From Ancylobacter koreensis (GTDB lineage Bacteria; Pseudomonadota; Alphaproteobacteria; Rhizobiales; Xanthobacteraceae), in assembly GCF_023016525.1 (NCBI RefSeq), contig NZ_JALKCG010000001.1, positions 1,364,001 through 1,428,000 on the forward strand: DNA of 64,000 nucleotides, in the 5' to 3' direction. The notes beneath the pieces were generated by a model. The model was not told where the DNA came from. It did not search any database and saw nothing but the letters and a program-made list of their open reading frames with translations. Position 1 is the first letter of the stretch. Every line of letters begins with the position of its first letter. A program made the position numbers and the translations under genes. Positions 46,759-57,909 of this stretch are shown in pieces.

Positions 46759-49199
<2,441 letters not shown>

Positions 49200-49203
<4 letters not shown>

Positions 49204-49667
49204 GCGCGGGCGTCGCAGGCGGCGAGCCCGGCTTCCAGCAGGAGCCGGGCGGGCTCGTAGCGCGCGGCGAGGCGCTGCGGCCCGTCGGCCAGCGCGGCGA
49301 CGCGTTCGGGTGCGCGGTTGTCCTCATTGTCGGCCAGCTTCACCCGGATCACCGCGCGGTCGCCGCTGCGCGCCAGCTCGCCGATCCAGTCGAGATAGTC
49401 CGAACCCGCCGGGCGCGTCACCGCCGCCACGATGCGGCAGGTCTCTTCCGGCACGCCGAGCGCGCGCAAATCCTGTTCCGTCACGCCGCAATCCTCGATG
49501 GCGTCGTGCAACCACGCGGCGGCGATCTCCTCGGCGCCGGCATCCGGCCAGCGGCGGCGCAGATTGGCGGCGACGCTCCGGAGATGGCCGATATAGGGCT
49601 GGCCGGCCTTGTCGAACTGGCCTTCGTGCAGCCGGCGCGCCAGCGCGGCGGCGTCCGCCTCGTTCAT
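49200..49667 (-). CDS. Small HD-domain phosphohydrolase (RelA/SpoT hydrolase-like)
   Basis: A 155-residue single-domain protein. The order [32 protein letters not shown] and [10 protein letters not shown] matches the HD fold found in ppGpp hydrolases and Mesh1-type small alarmone hydrolases (HDxxED motif). No synthetase domain follows. It may hydrolyse ppGpp or another nucleotide. The substrate is unproven. It ends against copA (4-base overlap of stop regions). The start at 49667 ([14 protein letters not shown]) is chosen over a much longer frame that would start inside the dadA terminator region. Confidence 0.78.
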
Positions 49668-49714
49668 CCCGCTTCTCCCCAGGGAATGCCGGCACTGTGC
49701 GGCACCGCCCCTCG

Positions 49715-49756
49715 AAAAGCAAAACCCCCGCCCCCGGCGCGAGCCGGGGACGGGGG
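49715..49756 (-). terminator. Intrinsic terminator of dadA
   Basis: On the minus strand a stem CCCCCGTCCCCGGC / GCCGGGGGCGGGGG with a four-base loop is followed by TTTTGCTTTT. It lies about 65 bases past the dadA stop and is the clearest rho-independent terminator in the window. Confidence 0.8.
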
Positions 49757-49821
49757 ATGGAGCCGGAAGGGATCGGCTCGGACCCGGACGGCGGGGGCGT
49801 CCGGGTGGGGGGCAGGCGGAC

Positions 49822-51117
49822 CTATTCGGCGGCGATGCGCAGCATCGGGGCCGGGGTCTCGATCGGCATGGCATCGGCGACCGTCTCGGCGATGATCTGC
49901 GCGGTGGCGCAGGAGAGCGTCCAGCCGAGATGCCCGTGGCCGGTGTTGTAGAACACGCCCGGCCGCTTGCCGGCGGCCACGCGCGGCATCATGTCCGGCA
50001 GCATCGGGCGCAGGCCGGCCCAGGGCACCACCTTCTCGGTCGAGACGCCGGGGAACAGCCGGCGCGTCCAGTCCACCAGCGGGCGGATGCGGTCGGCGCG
50101 GATGTCGCGGTTCTCGCCGTTGAACTCGGCGGTGCCCGCCACGCGGAAGCGGTCGCGGCCGAGGCGCGAGGTGACGATCTTGGTCTTGTCGTCCAGTAGG
50201 CTGACCCACGGCGCGCCGTTCTGGCTCTGCTCGTCGTCCAGCATCACGGTGATCGAATAGCCCTTGACCGGATAGATGTTCACCCGGTCGCCGAGGCCGG
50301 CGGCGATGGCGCGCGAGCCGATGCCCGCGCACACCACCACGCCGTCGAAGCGCAGCGTCTCGCGCACCGGCGGCCGGTCCTCGGCGTCGGGCGCCACGGT
50401 GAAGGTCACCTCGACGCCGGTGCCGTCCGACCCCTTGCCGTCATGGCGCACGCTTTCCACGCTCGCCTCGCTGACGAAACGCACGCGCCGGCGCCGGCAG
50501 ACTTCCGCGAGGCCGAAGGTGAATTGGTGGATGTCGCCGGTGGAATCGGAGGGAGTGAAGAAGCCGCCATAGAAGTCGCCGTGCAGCGTCGGCTCGATGG
50601 CGCGGATTTCGGCCGGCGTCACCTCGCGGCGCTCCAGCCCGCCCTGCGCGTAGAGCGCGGAGACCTTGCGGGCATTATCCTGGGCGGCCTTGTCGCGGTA
50701 GACGTGCAGGATGCCGCGCTTTTCGAGGTTGAAGTCGATGCCCTCGCGCGCGGCGATGTCGAACATGTAGTCGCGCGCCTTGATGGCGAGGCGCGTGGTC
50801 TCGACCGTGTTCGCCGTGTAGTTCGGGATGTTGCCGAGGAATTCGGCCATCCAGGAATATTTGTGCCAGGAGGGCTTGGGGTTCATCAGCAGCGGGGCGT
50901 CCGGCGTGAACATCCATTTGATGCCCTTGAGCACGGTCGCCCAGGAATTCCACACCTCGGCATTGGAGGCGGAGAGCTGGCCGCCATTGGCGAAGGAGGT
51001 TTCCATCGCGGCATAGCGCTGGCGGTCGATGACGGTGACGTCGTAGCCCTTCTCGTTGAGGGCGTAGGCAGTGGTGATTCCGGTGATACCGGCACCGATA
51101 ACGGCAATCTGGCGCAT
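49822..51117 (-). CDS. dadA: D-amino-acid dehydrogenase (DadA family), glycine-riboswitch controlled
   Basis: A 431-residue FAD-dependent oxidoreductase. The FAD loop IAVIGAGITGITTAYALNEKG, ETSFANGGQLSASNAEVWN, and near the C-terminus VPWAGLRPMLPDMMPRVA and YNTGHGHLGWTLSCATAQ are the DadA signature. It deaminates small D-amino acids, donating electrons to the respiratory chain. A tandem glycine riboswitch precedes it, so glycine may be a physiological substrate or signal. The start MRQIAVIG is at 51117. A strong terminator follows. No alanine racemase gene is adjacent. Confidence 0.94.
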   Translation of the reverse strand: MRQIAVIGAGITGITTAYALNEKGYDVTVIDRQRYAAMETSFANGGQLSASNAEVWNSWATVLKGIKWMFTPDAPLLMNPKPSWHKYSWMAEFLGNIPNYTANTVETTRLAIKARDYMFDIAAREGIDFNLEKRGILHVYRDKAAQDNARKVSALYAQGGLERREVTPAEIRAIEPTLHGDFYGGFFTPSDSTGDIHQFTFGLAEVCRRRRVRFVSEASVESVRHDGKGSDGTGVEVTFTVAPDAEDRPPVRETLRFDGVVVCAGIGSRAIAAGLGDRVNIYPVKGYSITVMLDDEQSQNGAPWVSLLDDKTKIVTSRLGRDRFRVAGTAEFNGENRDIRADRIRPLVDWTRRLFPGVSTEKVVPWAGLRPMLPDMMPRVAAGKRPGVFYNTGHGHLGWTLSCATAQIIAETVADAMPIETPAPMLRIAAE

Positions 51118-51185
51118 GGGAGGCTCCCGCGCTTGAGGACCACAAGGCGTGAGCGCGGGCGTTTCCGCAAAGCGCTCAGCCGGCT

Positions 51186-51406
51186 GTCCCCAATCTGTCG
51201 CGGTACCTGAGAGCTCGCCCCGAGACGAAGCGGCGATGCCGCCTTCCCGGGCTTCCCCTTCGGTGGACGTCCTGACGCCTGTGACGGGCGTCGACGCCTC
51301 TCTCCAGATTGTCCTGATTATGCGGTCCGTGGTGCCTGAGAGTTTCCTGGGGGGTTGCTCCGTCGGCGCCGACACATGTCCGGGAGGACTGTCGGTCTCT
51401 CCCGCA
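51186..51406 (-). promoter_or_regulatory. Tandem glycine riboswitch (two aptamers) upstream of dadA
   Basis: Read on the minus strand, aptamer 1 (about 51405-51305) has GCGGGAGAGACC, GGCGCCGACGGAGCAACC and AACTCTCAGGCACC, then AATCAGGACAATCTGGAGAG. Aptamer 2 (about 51313-51186) has CTGGAGAGAGGCG, CCACCGAAGGGGAAGCCC and GAGCTCTCAGGTACCGCGAC. These are the conserved cores of the cooperative glycine riboswitch, with the short linker shared between the P1 stems. The dadA ATG follows 69 bases later. Glycine would most likely turn expression on, as for other members of the class. Confidence 0.9.
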
Positions 51407-51515
51407 TAACCATTAGCAGACGCTTATATGCATCGCACAAAAGCATGCCTCATTCAAGGGCAGCGACCCGCGCGCGCGGCATGGCGGGCCTGCTACCTTG
51501 GCAGGGGGGCGTCGT

Positions 51516-51680
51516 ATCCCGGACGCCTGTAGCGTCGTCGGAAGGCGAGCCGGGACCCGCCGGAAAACGCTTCGCCGAACATGCTTATGGCGCGGTTGGA
51601 GGAGGCGAGGTATCGCCGAAGTGTTTCTCCTGGGTCCCGGCTCCACGCGCCGGCTGCGCCGCCGCCTGGCCGGGACACCG
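51516..51680. repeat. Dispersed palindromic repeat, family B copy 3
   Basis: Starts ATCCCGGACGCC and ends CCTGGCCGGGACACC, with CTGGGTCCCGGCTCC inside the right arm. It is diverged from copies 2 and 4 but has the same end structure. It fills the gap between nadC and the dadA riboswitch promoter region (51407-51515), which holds no gene I can see. Confidence 0.6.
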
Positions 51681-51686
51681 TGCCGC

Positions 51687-52544
51687 TTACACGCTCGCCG
51701 CGTCGAGCCCGAGATCGAGGATCGGGGCGGAGTGGGTGATCCAGCCGACCGAGATGAGGTCCACCCCGCTCGCCGCGATGGGCCCGACCGTCTCGCGCGA
51801 CACCCGGCCCGAGGCTTCCGTCAGCGCCCGGCCATTCACCAGCGCGACCGCCTTGGCGAGGGTGGCCGGGTCCATATTGTCGAGCAGCACCGCGTCGACG
51901 CCTTCGGCCAGCGCGGCGTCGAGCTGCGCCAGCGTGTCGACCTCGACCTCGATCTTCACCATGTGGCCGGCATGGGCCTTCGCCGCGCGGATGGCCGGGG
52001 CAACGCCGCCGGCGACGGCGATGTGGTTGTCCTTGATCAGCACCGCATCGTCGAGGCCGAAGCGGTGATTGGAGCCGCCGCCCGCCTTCACCGCGTGCTT
52101 TTCCAGCGCCCGCAGCCCCGGCGTCGTCTTGCGCGTGCAGACGATCTGCGCGTTGCCATGCGCGCGGGCGATCTCGACGAGGCCGGCGGTGGCGGTGGCG
52201 ATGCCGGACATGCGGCAGGCGATGTTGAGCGCCACCCGCTCTCCCGTGAGGATGGAGCGGGCCGGGCCGGAAAGCCGCATCACCACGTCGCCCGGCGCCA
52301 CCGACGCGCCGTCGCCGCGCACGATTTCGGCCTTCACCGAGGGGTCGACCAGCGCGAAGGCGATCACCGCCGCGTCGAGGCCGGCGACGACGCCCGGCTG
52401 GCGCGAGGCGATCACCGCCTCGAAACGGGCCTCGGCGGGTATGACGGCACCGCTCGTCACGTCGCCGGCGCGGCCGAGATCTTCCAGCAGCGCGGCGCGC
52501 ACGATCGGCTCGACCAGCAGGCGGGGCAGGGGGGAGAGGGTCAT
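51687..52544 (-). CDS. nadC: Quinolinate phosphoribosyltransferase (nicotinate-nucleotide pyrophosphorylase)
   Basis: A 285-residue cytoplasmic enzyme, full length. Motifs are EDLGRAGDVTSGAVIP, ERVALNIACRMSGIAT, TRKTTPGLRALEKHAV, GGGSNHRFGLDDAVLIKDNH and VEVDTLAQLDAAL. It converts quinolinate plus PRPP to nicotinate mononucleotide. It is the last gene of nadABC, 48 bases after nadB. Confidence 0.97.
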   Translation of the reverse strand: MTLSPLPRLLVEPIVRAALLEDLGRAGDVTSGAVIPAEARFEAVIASRQPGVVAGLDAAVIAFALVDPSVKAEIVRGDGASVAPGDVVMRLSGPARSILTGERVALNIACRMSGIATATAGLVEIARAHGNAQIVCTRKTTPGLRALEKHAVKAGGGSNHRFGLDDAVLIKDNHIAVAGGVAPAIRAAKAHAGHMVKIEVEVDTLAQLDAALAEGVDAVLLDNMDPATLAKAVALVNGRALTEASGRVSRETVGPIAASGVDLISVGWITHSAPILDLGLDAASV

Positions 52545-52592
52545 GGTGTCACTCGCAATCGGTTTCCGTCCGCGTTCGCGGTCGACGTGGCG

Positions 52593-54107
52593 TCACGCCA
52601 CGCGCCGCTCCTGTGCGGCGTCGCAGGACCGGATGTCGGCCAGCAGGGTCTGCGAATGGCTGGCCTGCGCGGCGGGGGCGGGATGGTCGGCGCGGAAATG
52701 GCCGCCCCGGCTTTCCTCCCGGCGCAGCGCCGCCTCGGTGATGGCCAGCGCCACCAGCGAGAGGTCGTCGCCGGTGGCGTCGGCCAGCTCGCCGAGCCGG
52801 CCGGCGGCCTCCTCCAGCCCCTGCGCGTCGCGCACTACGCCCACCTTCAGGTCCATCAGCGCGCGGATTTCGGCGCGTGCCGGCGAGAGCGGGCGCGGCG
52901 CCGGCGCCGCGAGACCGGGTGCGCACGTCGGCATGGGCGCGCCGGCGATGTCCTCGGCGATCCAGCGTCCATAGGCGAGCGCTTCCAGCAGCGAATTGCT
53001 GGCGAGCCGGTTCGCCCCGTGCAGCCCGGTGGAGGCCACCTCGCCGCAGGCCCACAGGCCCGCAACGCTGGCGCGCCCGGCATCGTCCACCTTGACGCCG
53101 CCCATGTGGTAATGCGCCGCCGGCCGCACCGGGATCGGCTCGCGCGCGGGGTCGAGCCCGTTGGCCCGGCACAGCGCGACGACGCCGGGGAAGCGGCTCT
53201 CGATGTCGCGCATCCGGGCGTCCAGCACCACGCGCCGGCCGTCGGCGATCTCGGCGAAGATGGCGCGGGCCACCACGTCGCGCGGCGCCAGCTCCTGCCC
53301 CGGCACATCGGCCATGAAGCGTTCGCCGCGCTCGTTGAACAGCCTGGCGCCTTCCCCGCGCAGCGCCTCAGTGGCGAGTGGCATCGGGTCGGCGCCTACC
53401 GCCATGGCGGTCGGGTGAAACTGCACGAACTCCATGTCGCGGAGCACCGCCCCGGCACGCGCCGCCAGCGCGAGGCCGCCGCCGGTGGCACCGAGCGGGT
53501 TGGTGGTGGAGCCGTAGAGCCCGCCGAGACCGCCGGTCGCCAGCACCACGGCGCGGGCGGGCAGCGGGAGGAGGCGTCCCTCGCGGTCGCGCGCGGCGAT
53601 GCCGGCGACGCGGCCCTGCGCGTCGCTCAGCAGCGCGGTCGCCCGCCAGCCTTCCATCACGTGGATGGAGGGGCAGGCGCGGGCGGCGCGCGCCAGCGTT
53701 TCCAGCACGACGCGGCCGGTGCCGTCGCCGTCCGCATGCACGATGCGCCGGCGCGAATGGGCGGCCTCCAGCCCGAGGGCGAGGCTGCCATTGGCGTTGC
53801 GATCGAACGGCGTGCCGATGTCGAGCAGCCAGTCGATGGAGGCGGGCGCGGCGCCCGCCACCCGGCGCGCCACATGCGGCTCGGAAAGCCCGGCCCCGGC
53901 GGTCAGCGTGTCGATGGCGTGGAAATCCGGCCGGTCGTCCGCGCCGATGGCGGCGGCGATGCCGCCCTGCGCCCAGCCGGTCGCCGCCTCGCTGCCGAGC
54001 GGGGAGGCGACGACGAGGGTGACGGGCAGCGGCGCCAGATGCAGCGCGGTGGCGAGGCCGGCGACCCCGCCGCCGACCACGACGACATTCTGCGGCGAAT
54101 GGTTCAC
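52593..54107 (-). CDS. nadB: L-aspartate oxidase
   Basis: A 504-residue flavoenzyme. The FAD loop VVVVGGGVAGLATALHLA begins seven residues in, followed by GSEAATGWAQGGIAAA, FVQFHPTAM, AHYHMGGVKVDDAGR and TGLHGANRLASNSLLEAL. It oxidises aspartate to iminoaspartate for quinolinate synthesis with NadA. The GTG at 54107 is chosen because AGAGGA precedes it and the FAD loop follows directly. It starts 20 bases after the nadA stop. Confidence 0.95.
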   Translation of the reverse strand: MNHSPQNVVVVGGGVAGLATALHLAPLPVTLVVASPLGSEAATGWAQGGIAAAIGADDRPDFHAIDTLTAGAGLSEPHVARRVAGAAPASIDWLLDIGTPFDRNANGSLALGLEAAHSRRRIVHADGDGTGRVVLETLARAARACPSIHVMEGWRATALLSDAQGRVAGIAARDREGRLLPLPARAVVLATGGLGGLYGSTTNPLGATGGGLALAARAGAVLRDMEFVQFHPTAMAVGADPMPLATEALRGEGARLFNERGERFMADVPGQELAPRDVVARAIFAEIADGRRVVLDARMRDIESRFPGVVALCRANGLDPAREPIPVRPAAHYHMGGVKVDDAGRASVAGLWACGEVASTGLHGANRLASNSLLEALAYGRWIAEDIAGAPMPTCAPGLAAPAPRPLSPARAEIRALMDLKVGVVRDAQGLEEAAGRLGELADATGDDLSLVALAITEAALRREESRGGHFRADHPAPAAQASHSQTLLADIRSCDAAQERRVA

Positions 54108-54127
54108 GAAGCGATCCTCTCCCGCGA

Positions 54128-55210
54128 TCAGCGGATGGCGAGCATGCGTTCGACGGCGAGCCGGGCGCGGCCGGCCACGGCGGGATCGATCTCGACCTGC
54201 GTGGTCATGGTCTCCAGCGCGCGGCGGATCGCCGGCAGGGTGATGCGCCGCATGTGCGGGCACAGGTTGCACGGGCGCACGAACTCGACGTCGGGATGGT
54301 CCACCGCGACATTGTCGGCCATGGAGCATTCGGTGATCAGCACCACGCGGGCGGGCTTCTCGTCGCGCACATAATCGGCCATGCCGGCGGTCGAGCCGGC
54401 ATAGTCGGCCTCCGCCACCACCTCGGGCGGGCATTCGGGATGGGCGAGCACGATCACGCCGGGATGCGCCTCGCGCAGGTCGCGAATGTCCTGCGGGGTG
54501 AAGCGCTCATGCACCTCGCAATGGCCCTTCCAGGCGATCAGCTCGATCTCCGGCACGTCCTTCTGCACGTTGCGGGCGAGGTATTCGTCCGGCAGCATGA
54601 GGATGCGGTTGACGCCCCATTCCTTGGCCACGTGGCGCACCACCTTCACGGCGTTGCCGGAGGTGCAGCAATAGTCGCTCTCCGCCTTCACCTCGGCCGA
54701 GGTGTTGACATAGGTGACGACCGGCACGCCGGGATAATGCTTGCGCAGCAGGCGGATATCCTCCGCCGTGATGCTCTCGGCCAGCGAGCAGCCGGCCTTG
54801 CTGTCGGGGATCAGCACGGTCTTGGAGGGGTTCAGCAGCTTGGCGGTCTCGGCCATGAAATGCACGCCCGCCATGACGATGACGTCGGCGTCGACCGTCA
54901 CCGCCTCGCGGGCGAGGGCGAGAGAGTCGCCGACGATGTCGGCCACCGTGTTGAAGATCTCGGGCGCCTGATAGTTATGGCCGAGCACGACGGCGTTGCG
55001 CTCGCGCTTCAGGCGTTCGATCGCCTCGACCTCGCGGGCGACCAGCGGCCATTCCGCCGGCGTCAGGTGCTTGGACACGCGGGCATAGAGATGGGGAAGC
55101 GGGAGCGCCGCGGGGCTGGCGGCGGGCGCCAAGCCGTGCACGAAACCGGTGGAGCCGGCGGCGATGGGCTCGCCGCCGTCGCGGCGGGCCGCCACGTTCA
55201 GGTCCAGCAT
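54128..55210 (-). CDS. nadA: Quinolinate synthase
   Basis: A 360-residue [4Fe-4S] enzyme. Conserved parts are [60 protein letters not shown] and [17 protein letters not shown], supplying the three cluster cysteines. It condenses iminoaspartate with dihydroxyacetone phosphate. The ATG at 55210 ([11 protein letters not shown]) follows GGGAGGA. Two NadQ-like operators lie 12-95 bases upstream, so the nadABC operon is under NAD-status control. Confidence 0.96.
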   Translation of the reverse strand: MLDLNVAARRDGGEPIAAGSTGFVHGLAPAASPAALPLPHLYARVSKHLTPAEWPLVAREVEAIERLKRERNAVVLGHNYQAPEIFNTVADIVGDSLALAREAVTVDADVIVMAGVHFMAETAKLLNPSKTVLIPDSKAGCSLAESITAEDIRLLRKHYPGVPVVTYVNTSAEVKAESDYCCTSGNAVKVVRHVAKEWGVNRILMLPDEYLARNVQKDVPEIELIAWKGHCEVHERFTPQDIRDLREAHPGVIVLAHPECPPEVVAEADYAGSTAGMADYVRDEKPARVVLITECSMADNVAVDHPDVEFVRPCNLCPHMRRITLPAIRRALETMTTQVEIDPAVAGRARLAVERMLAIR

Positions 55211-55221
55211 CGCATCCTCCC

Positions 55222-55242
55222 TTATGCTCGTTTTGAGTATAA
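55222..55242. promoter_or_regulatory. NadQ-type operator 1 upstream of nadA
   Basis: TTATGCTC-N5-GAGTATAA, an inverted repeat with one mismatch. It starts 12 bases upstream of the nadA ATG, overlapping the leader. It closely resembles the nearby second site and stands out from the GC-rich background. Confidence 0.75.
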
Positions 55243-55284
55243 TTTGGGCCAAAGAGAACCGGGCTCCAAGCCCGGCGATCCTGC

Positions 55285-55305
55285 TTATGCTAGGACTGAG
55301 TATAA
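55285..55305. promoter_or_regulatory. NadQ-type operator 2 upstream of nadA
   Basis: TTATGCTA-N5-GAGTATAA, with the same right half as operator 1. The two sites are offset by 63 bases, six helical turns, which would let bound repressors sit on the same DNA face and perhaps loop. It also lies about 77 bases upstream of the divergent acetyltransferase gene. Confidence 0.75.
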
Positions 55306-55381
55306 GTCGCTGTCAACAGTTCGTCACAAATCGGGCCATTGGATTTTTTGGGTGTCGGCAGGGCTGCGGGAGAATGCAGGA

Positions 55382-55810
55382 ATGACGTTGAAGATCGAGC
55401 CCGCGCGGGAGGCGGACGAGCGGGCCGTGGTGTATCTGTGGCGTGCCTGCGGGCTGACCGTGCCGTGCAACGATCCGGCGACGGATTTCCGCTTCGCGCG
55501 GGCCGGCGCCAGCTCGGAGGTGCTGGTGGCCCGGCTCGAATGCGGCCGCGTCTGCGCCAGCGCCATGGTCGGCCATGACGGGCATCGCGGCTGGCTCTAT
55601 TACGTCGCGGTCGATCCCATGCTGCAGCGCCAGGGCGTCGGCGCCTCGATCGTCGCGGCGGCCGAGGACTGGCTGAAGGCGCGCGGCGTGGTCAAGGCGC
55701 AGCTTCTGGTGCGCGAGACCAATAGGGCGGTCGTCGCCTTCTACGAGAAGCTCGGCTTCGAGGTCGCCCCGCGCATCGTCATGGCGAAGTGGATCGACGG
55801 GCGTGATTGA
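55382..55810 (+). CDS. GNAT-family N-acetyltransferase (YpeA-like)
   Basis: A 142-residue single-domain acetyltransferase. The acetyl-CoA loop is VDPMLQRQGVGASIVAAAEDWL, and the C-terminal motif NRAVVAFYEKLGFEVAPRIVMAKWI matches the YpeA group. The substrate is unknown. It is divergent from nadABC and shares the intergenic region that holds the two NadQ-type sites, so it might be co-regulated. It converges with nadQ, 14 bases from its stop. Confidence 0.92.
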   Translation: MTLKIEPAREADERAVVYLWRACGLTVPCNDPATDFRFARAGASSEVLVARLECGRVCASAMVGHDGHRGWLYYVAVDPMLQRQGVGASIVAAAEDWLKARGVVKAQLLVRETNRAVVAFYEKLGFEVAPRIVMAKWIDGRD

Positions 55811-55824
55811 TCCGCCGCCAGTGA

Positions 55825-56820
55825 TCACCGCCGCGCAAAGCCGCCGGGCAGGCGCAGGCCGGGGGCGGGGCGCTCCAGCAGCACCTCGCGGCGGAAGCGC
55901 ACCAGCCGGGCGGGGCGGCCGCCGGTCTCGGCGGTGGTCTCGCCGGTCTCCTCGACCAGCCGCTGCTGCTCCACCAGCCGGCGGAAGTTCTGCTTGTGCA
56001 GCGGCGTGCCCGACAGCGCCTCCACCGTGAGCTGGAGTTGGCCAAGCGTGAAGCTCGGCGGCATCAGCTCGAACACCACCGGGCGGTACTTGATCTTGCC
56101 GCGCAGCCGCGCGATGGCGAGCGCCAGCATGCGGCGATGGTCCTCCCGCATCTCCGCGCCGGAGGTGCCGGGCGCCAGGCGGTCGGAGCCGCGCTCGCGC
56201 AGCGCCTCGGCGACCAGCCCCGCCTCGTAGAGCAGTTCGTAGCGTTCCAGCACGCGCTCTTCGTTCCAGCCGGCCTCGCTGCCGCGCGCGGCGCCGCCGA
56301 AGCACAGCGCCACGCGTTCGGCGCGCATCTCGCCCATGCGCGAACTCGCCGCTCCCGCCGCCCAGGCGCGCAGGCCCGGCTCAAGGCTGTCGAGCACGCC
56401 CGGCCGCCCGTCGCGCCAGTCCTCCCACGGGAAGTAGCGGTACCAGCTCTGCCACGCCGCGTCGGCGTCGCCCGCCGGGCGCGCCTCGCGCACCAGCGCG
56501 AGATAGGCGAGGGAGAGCGCGCGCGCGCCATCCTCGCCGCGGTCGCGGTCGCCGAAGGTGTAGAGCTGCTCGACATGGCCGAGCTCCTGCAGCGTCTGCC
56601 GCTCCACCCAGCTCCGCAGGCCCACCTCCAGCGTGCGGTGGCCGCGCTCCAGCGGGCCGGAGGGAAGCGAGTCGCGCCCGTCGCCATGGCGGATGGTCAG
56701 CACCTTGGGGTCGTCGCCCGTCACCGCCACGATCACCGCCGACAGGCCGATGGCGAGGCTCGGCTCCGGCGCGTCCGGCGGGTCGGCCTCGGGGGGCGTG
56801 TGGTGAAGGGGCGTCGGCAT
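55825..56820 (-). CDS. nadQ: NAD-biosynthesis regulator NadQ (Nudix-like plus winged helix)
   Basis: A 331-residue protein. The N-terminal part (IGLSAVIVAVTGDDPKVLTIRHGDG) is a Nudix-like sensor domain with no intact Nudix box. The C-terminal part (ALSGTPLHKQNFRRLVEQQRLVEETGE) is a winged helix-turn-helix like that of NrtR and the alphaproteobacterial NadQ family (COG4111). The adjacent nadABC promoter carries two matching inverted repeats. It is predicted to repress nadABC when NAD or a precursor is abundant. The start at 56820 (MPTPLHHTPPE) is preferred to a much longer frame that runs back through two neighbouring genes. Confidence 0.87.
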   Translation of the reverse strand: MPTPLHHTPPEADPPDAPEPSLAIGLSAVIVAVTGDDPKVLTIRHGDGRDSLPSGPLERGHRTLEVGLRSWVERQTLQELGHVEQLYTFGDRDRGEDGARALSLAYLALVREARPAGDADAAWQSWYRYFPWEDWRDGRPGVLDSLEPGLRAWAAGAASSRMGEMRAERVALCFGGAARGSEAGWNEERVLERYELLYEAGLVAEALRERGSDRLAPGTSGAEMREDHRRMLALAIARLRGKIKYRPVVFELMPPSFTLGQLQLTVEALSGTPLHKQNFRRLVEQQRLVEETGETTAETGGRPARLVRFRREVLLERPAPGLRLPGGFARR

Positions 56821-56940
56821 AGGCGTCCGGTGTCGGCGGAAAGGATGGTGACGGCACGAAGATAGCATGGAAGCGTGCCGCCCGCTTGCGCACGCCGCGC
56901 GGGAGTGGCAATCCGCCTGAACAGGCAATGGAGAGGCGCG

Positions 56941-57777
56941 ATGAGCGGCAAGGTGGTTCTTCCCGGCGGCGAAAAGGTTCCGGCCCTCGGCATCGGCACC
57001 TGGATGATGGGCGAGCGGGCGGCGGCGCGTAAGGACGAGACCGAATCGGTGCGCCTCGGCGTCGAGCTCGGCCTCAGACTGGTCGACACCGCCGAGATGT
57101 ATGGCGAGGGCGCGTGCGAGAGCTTCCTCGGCGAGGTGCTGGCCGGGCTGCGCGACAAGGTGTTCCTCGTCTCCAAGGTCTATCCGCAGAACGCCAGCCG
57201 CGCCGGCGTCGTCGCCGCCTGCGAGCGCAGCCTGAAGCGGCTGAAGACCGATCATCTCGATCTCTACCTGCTGCACTGGCGCGGCGGCGTGCCGCTGGCC
57301 GAGACGGTGATCGGCTTCGAGCACCTCAAAAGCCAGGGCAAGATCCGCCACTGGGGTGTCTCGAATTTCGACACCGACGACATGCTGGAGCTTTGGGACA
57401 CGCCCGGAGGCGACGCCTGCGCGGTCAACCAGGTGCTCTACAACCTCACCCGGCGCGGGCCGGAATTCGACCTGCTGCCGTGGCTGGAGGAGAACGAGGT
57501 GCCGCTGATGGCCTATAGCCCCATCGAGCAGGGCCGCATCAAGACCGCCGGCGTGCTCGCCGAGATCGCCGCCAAGCACGGGGTGAAGCCGTTCCAGGTG
57601 GCGCTGGCCTGGGTGCTGCGCAGCCCCAACAACATCGTCATCCCCAAGGCCTCGCGCCCCGAGCACATGCGCGAGAACGCTGGCGCGCGCGACATCAGGC
57701 TCGACGCCGACGATTTCGCCGCGCTCGACAAGGCCTTCCCACCGCCCGGCCGCAAGCGCGCGCTGGAAATGCTGTGA
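56941..57777 (+). CDS. Aldo/keto reductase
   Basis: A 278-residue NADPH-dependent reductase. The catalytic tetrad is readable: Asp and Tyr in LVDTAEMYGEG, Lys in FLVSKVYPQN, His in LYLLHWRGG. The cofactor-binding C-terminus is VIPKASRPEHMRENAGA. It starts MSGKVVLPGGEKVPALGIG at 56941 after GGAGAGG. It is divergent from nadQ. The substrate is unknown. Confidence 0.94.
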   Translation: MSGKVVLPGGEKVPALGIGTWMMGERAAARKDETESVRLGVELGLRLVDTAEMYGEGACESFLGEVLAGLRDKVFLVSKVYPQNASRAGVVAACERSLKRLKTDHLDLYLLHWRGGVPLAETVIGFEHLKSQGKIRHWGVSNFDTDDMLELWDTPGGDACAVNQVLYNLTRRGPEFDLLPWLEENEVPLMAYSPIEQGRIKTAGVLAEIAAKHGVKPFQVALAWVLRSPNNIVIPKASRPEHMRENAGARDIRLDADDFAALDKAFPPPGRKRALEML

Positions 57778-57807
57778 GACTGTTCGGCGGCCCCGTTTCC
57801 CGTCGCC

Positions 57808-57886
57808 GTCATCCCCGGGCTCGACCCGGGGATCCATATCTTTGCCCGATGAAGGCGTGGATGGCCGGGTCAAGCCCGGCCATGAC
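57808..57886. repeat. Dispersed palindromic repeat, family A copy 4
   Basis: GTCATCCCCGGGCTCGACC with CGGGGATCC, then GTGGATGGCCGGGTCAAG with CCCGGCCATGAC. It is the reverse orientation of copies 1 and 2. It lies between the aldo/keto reductase gene and bioM. Confidence 0.72.
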
Positions 57887-57909
57887 GCTCTGACCGCGGG
57901 TCGGCCGCG

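Noticed and set aside
57887-57909. Search for a BioR or BirA site before bioM
   Set aside because: No TTATCTATAA-like dyad is present in the short gap or in the bioM-bioN spacer. Regulation of the biotin genes cannot be assigned.
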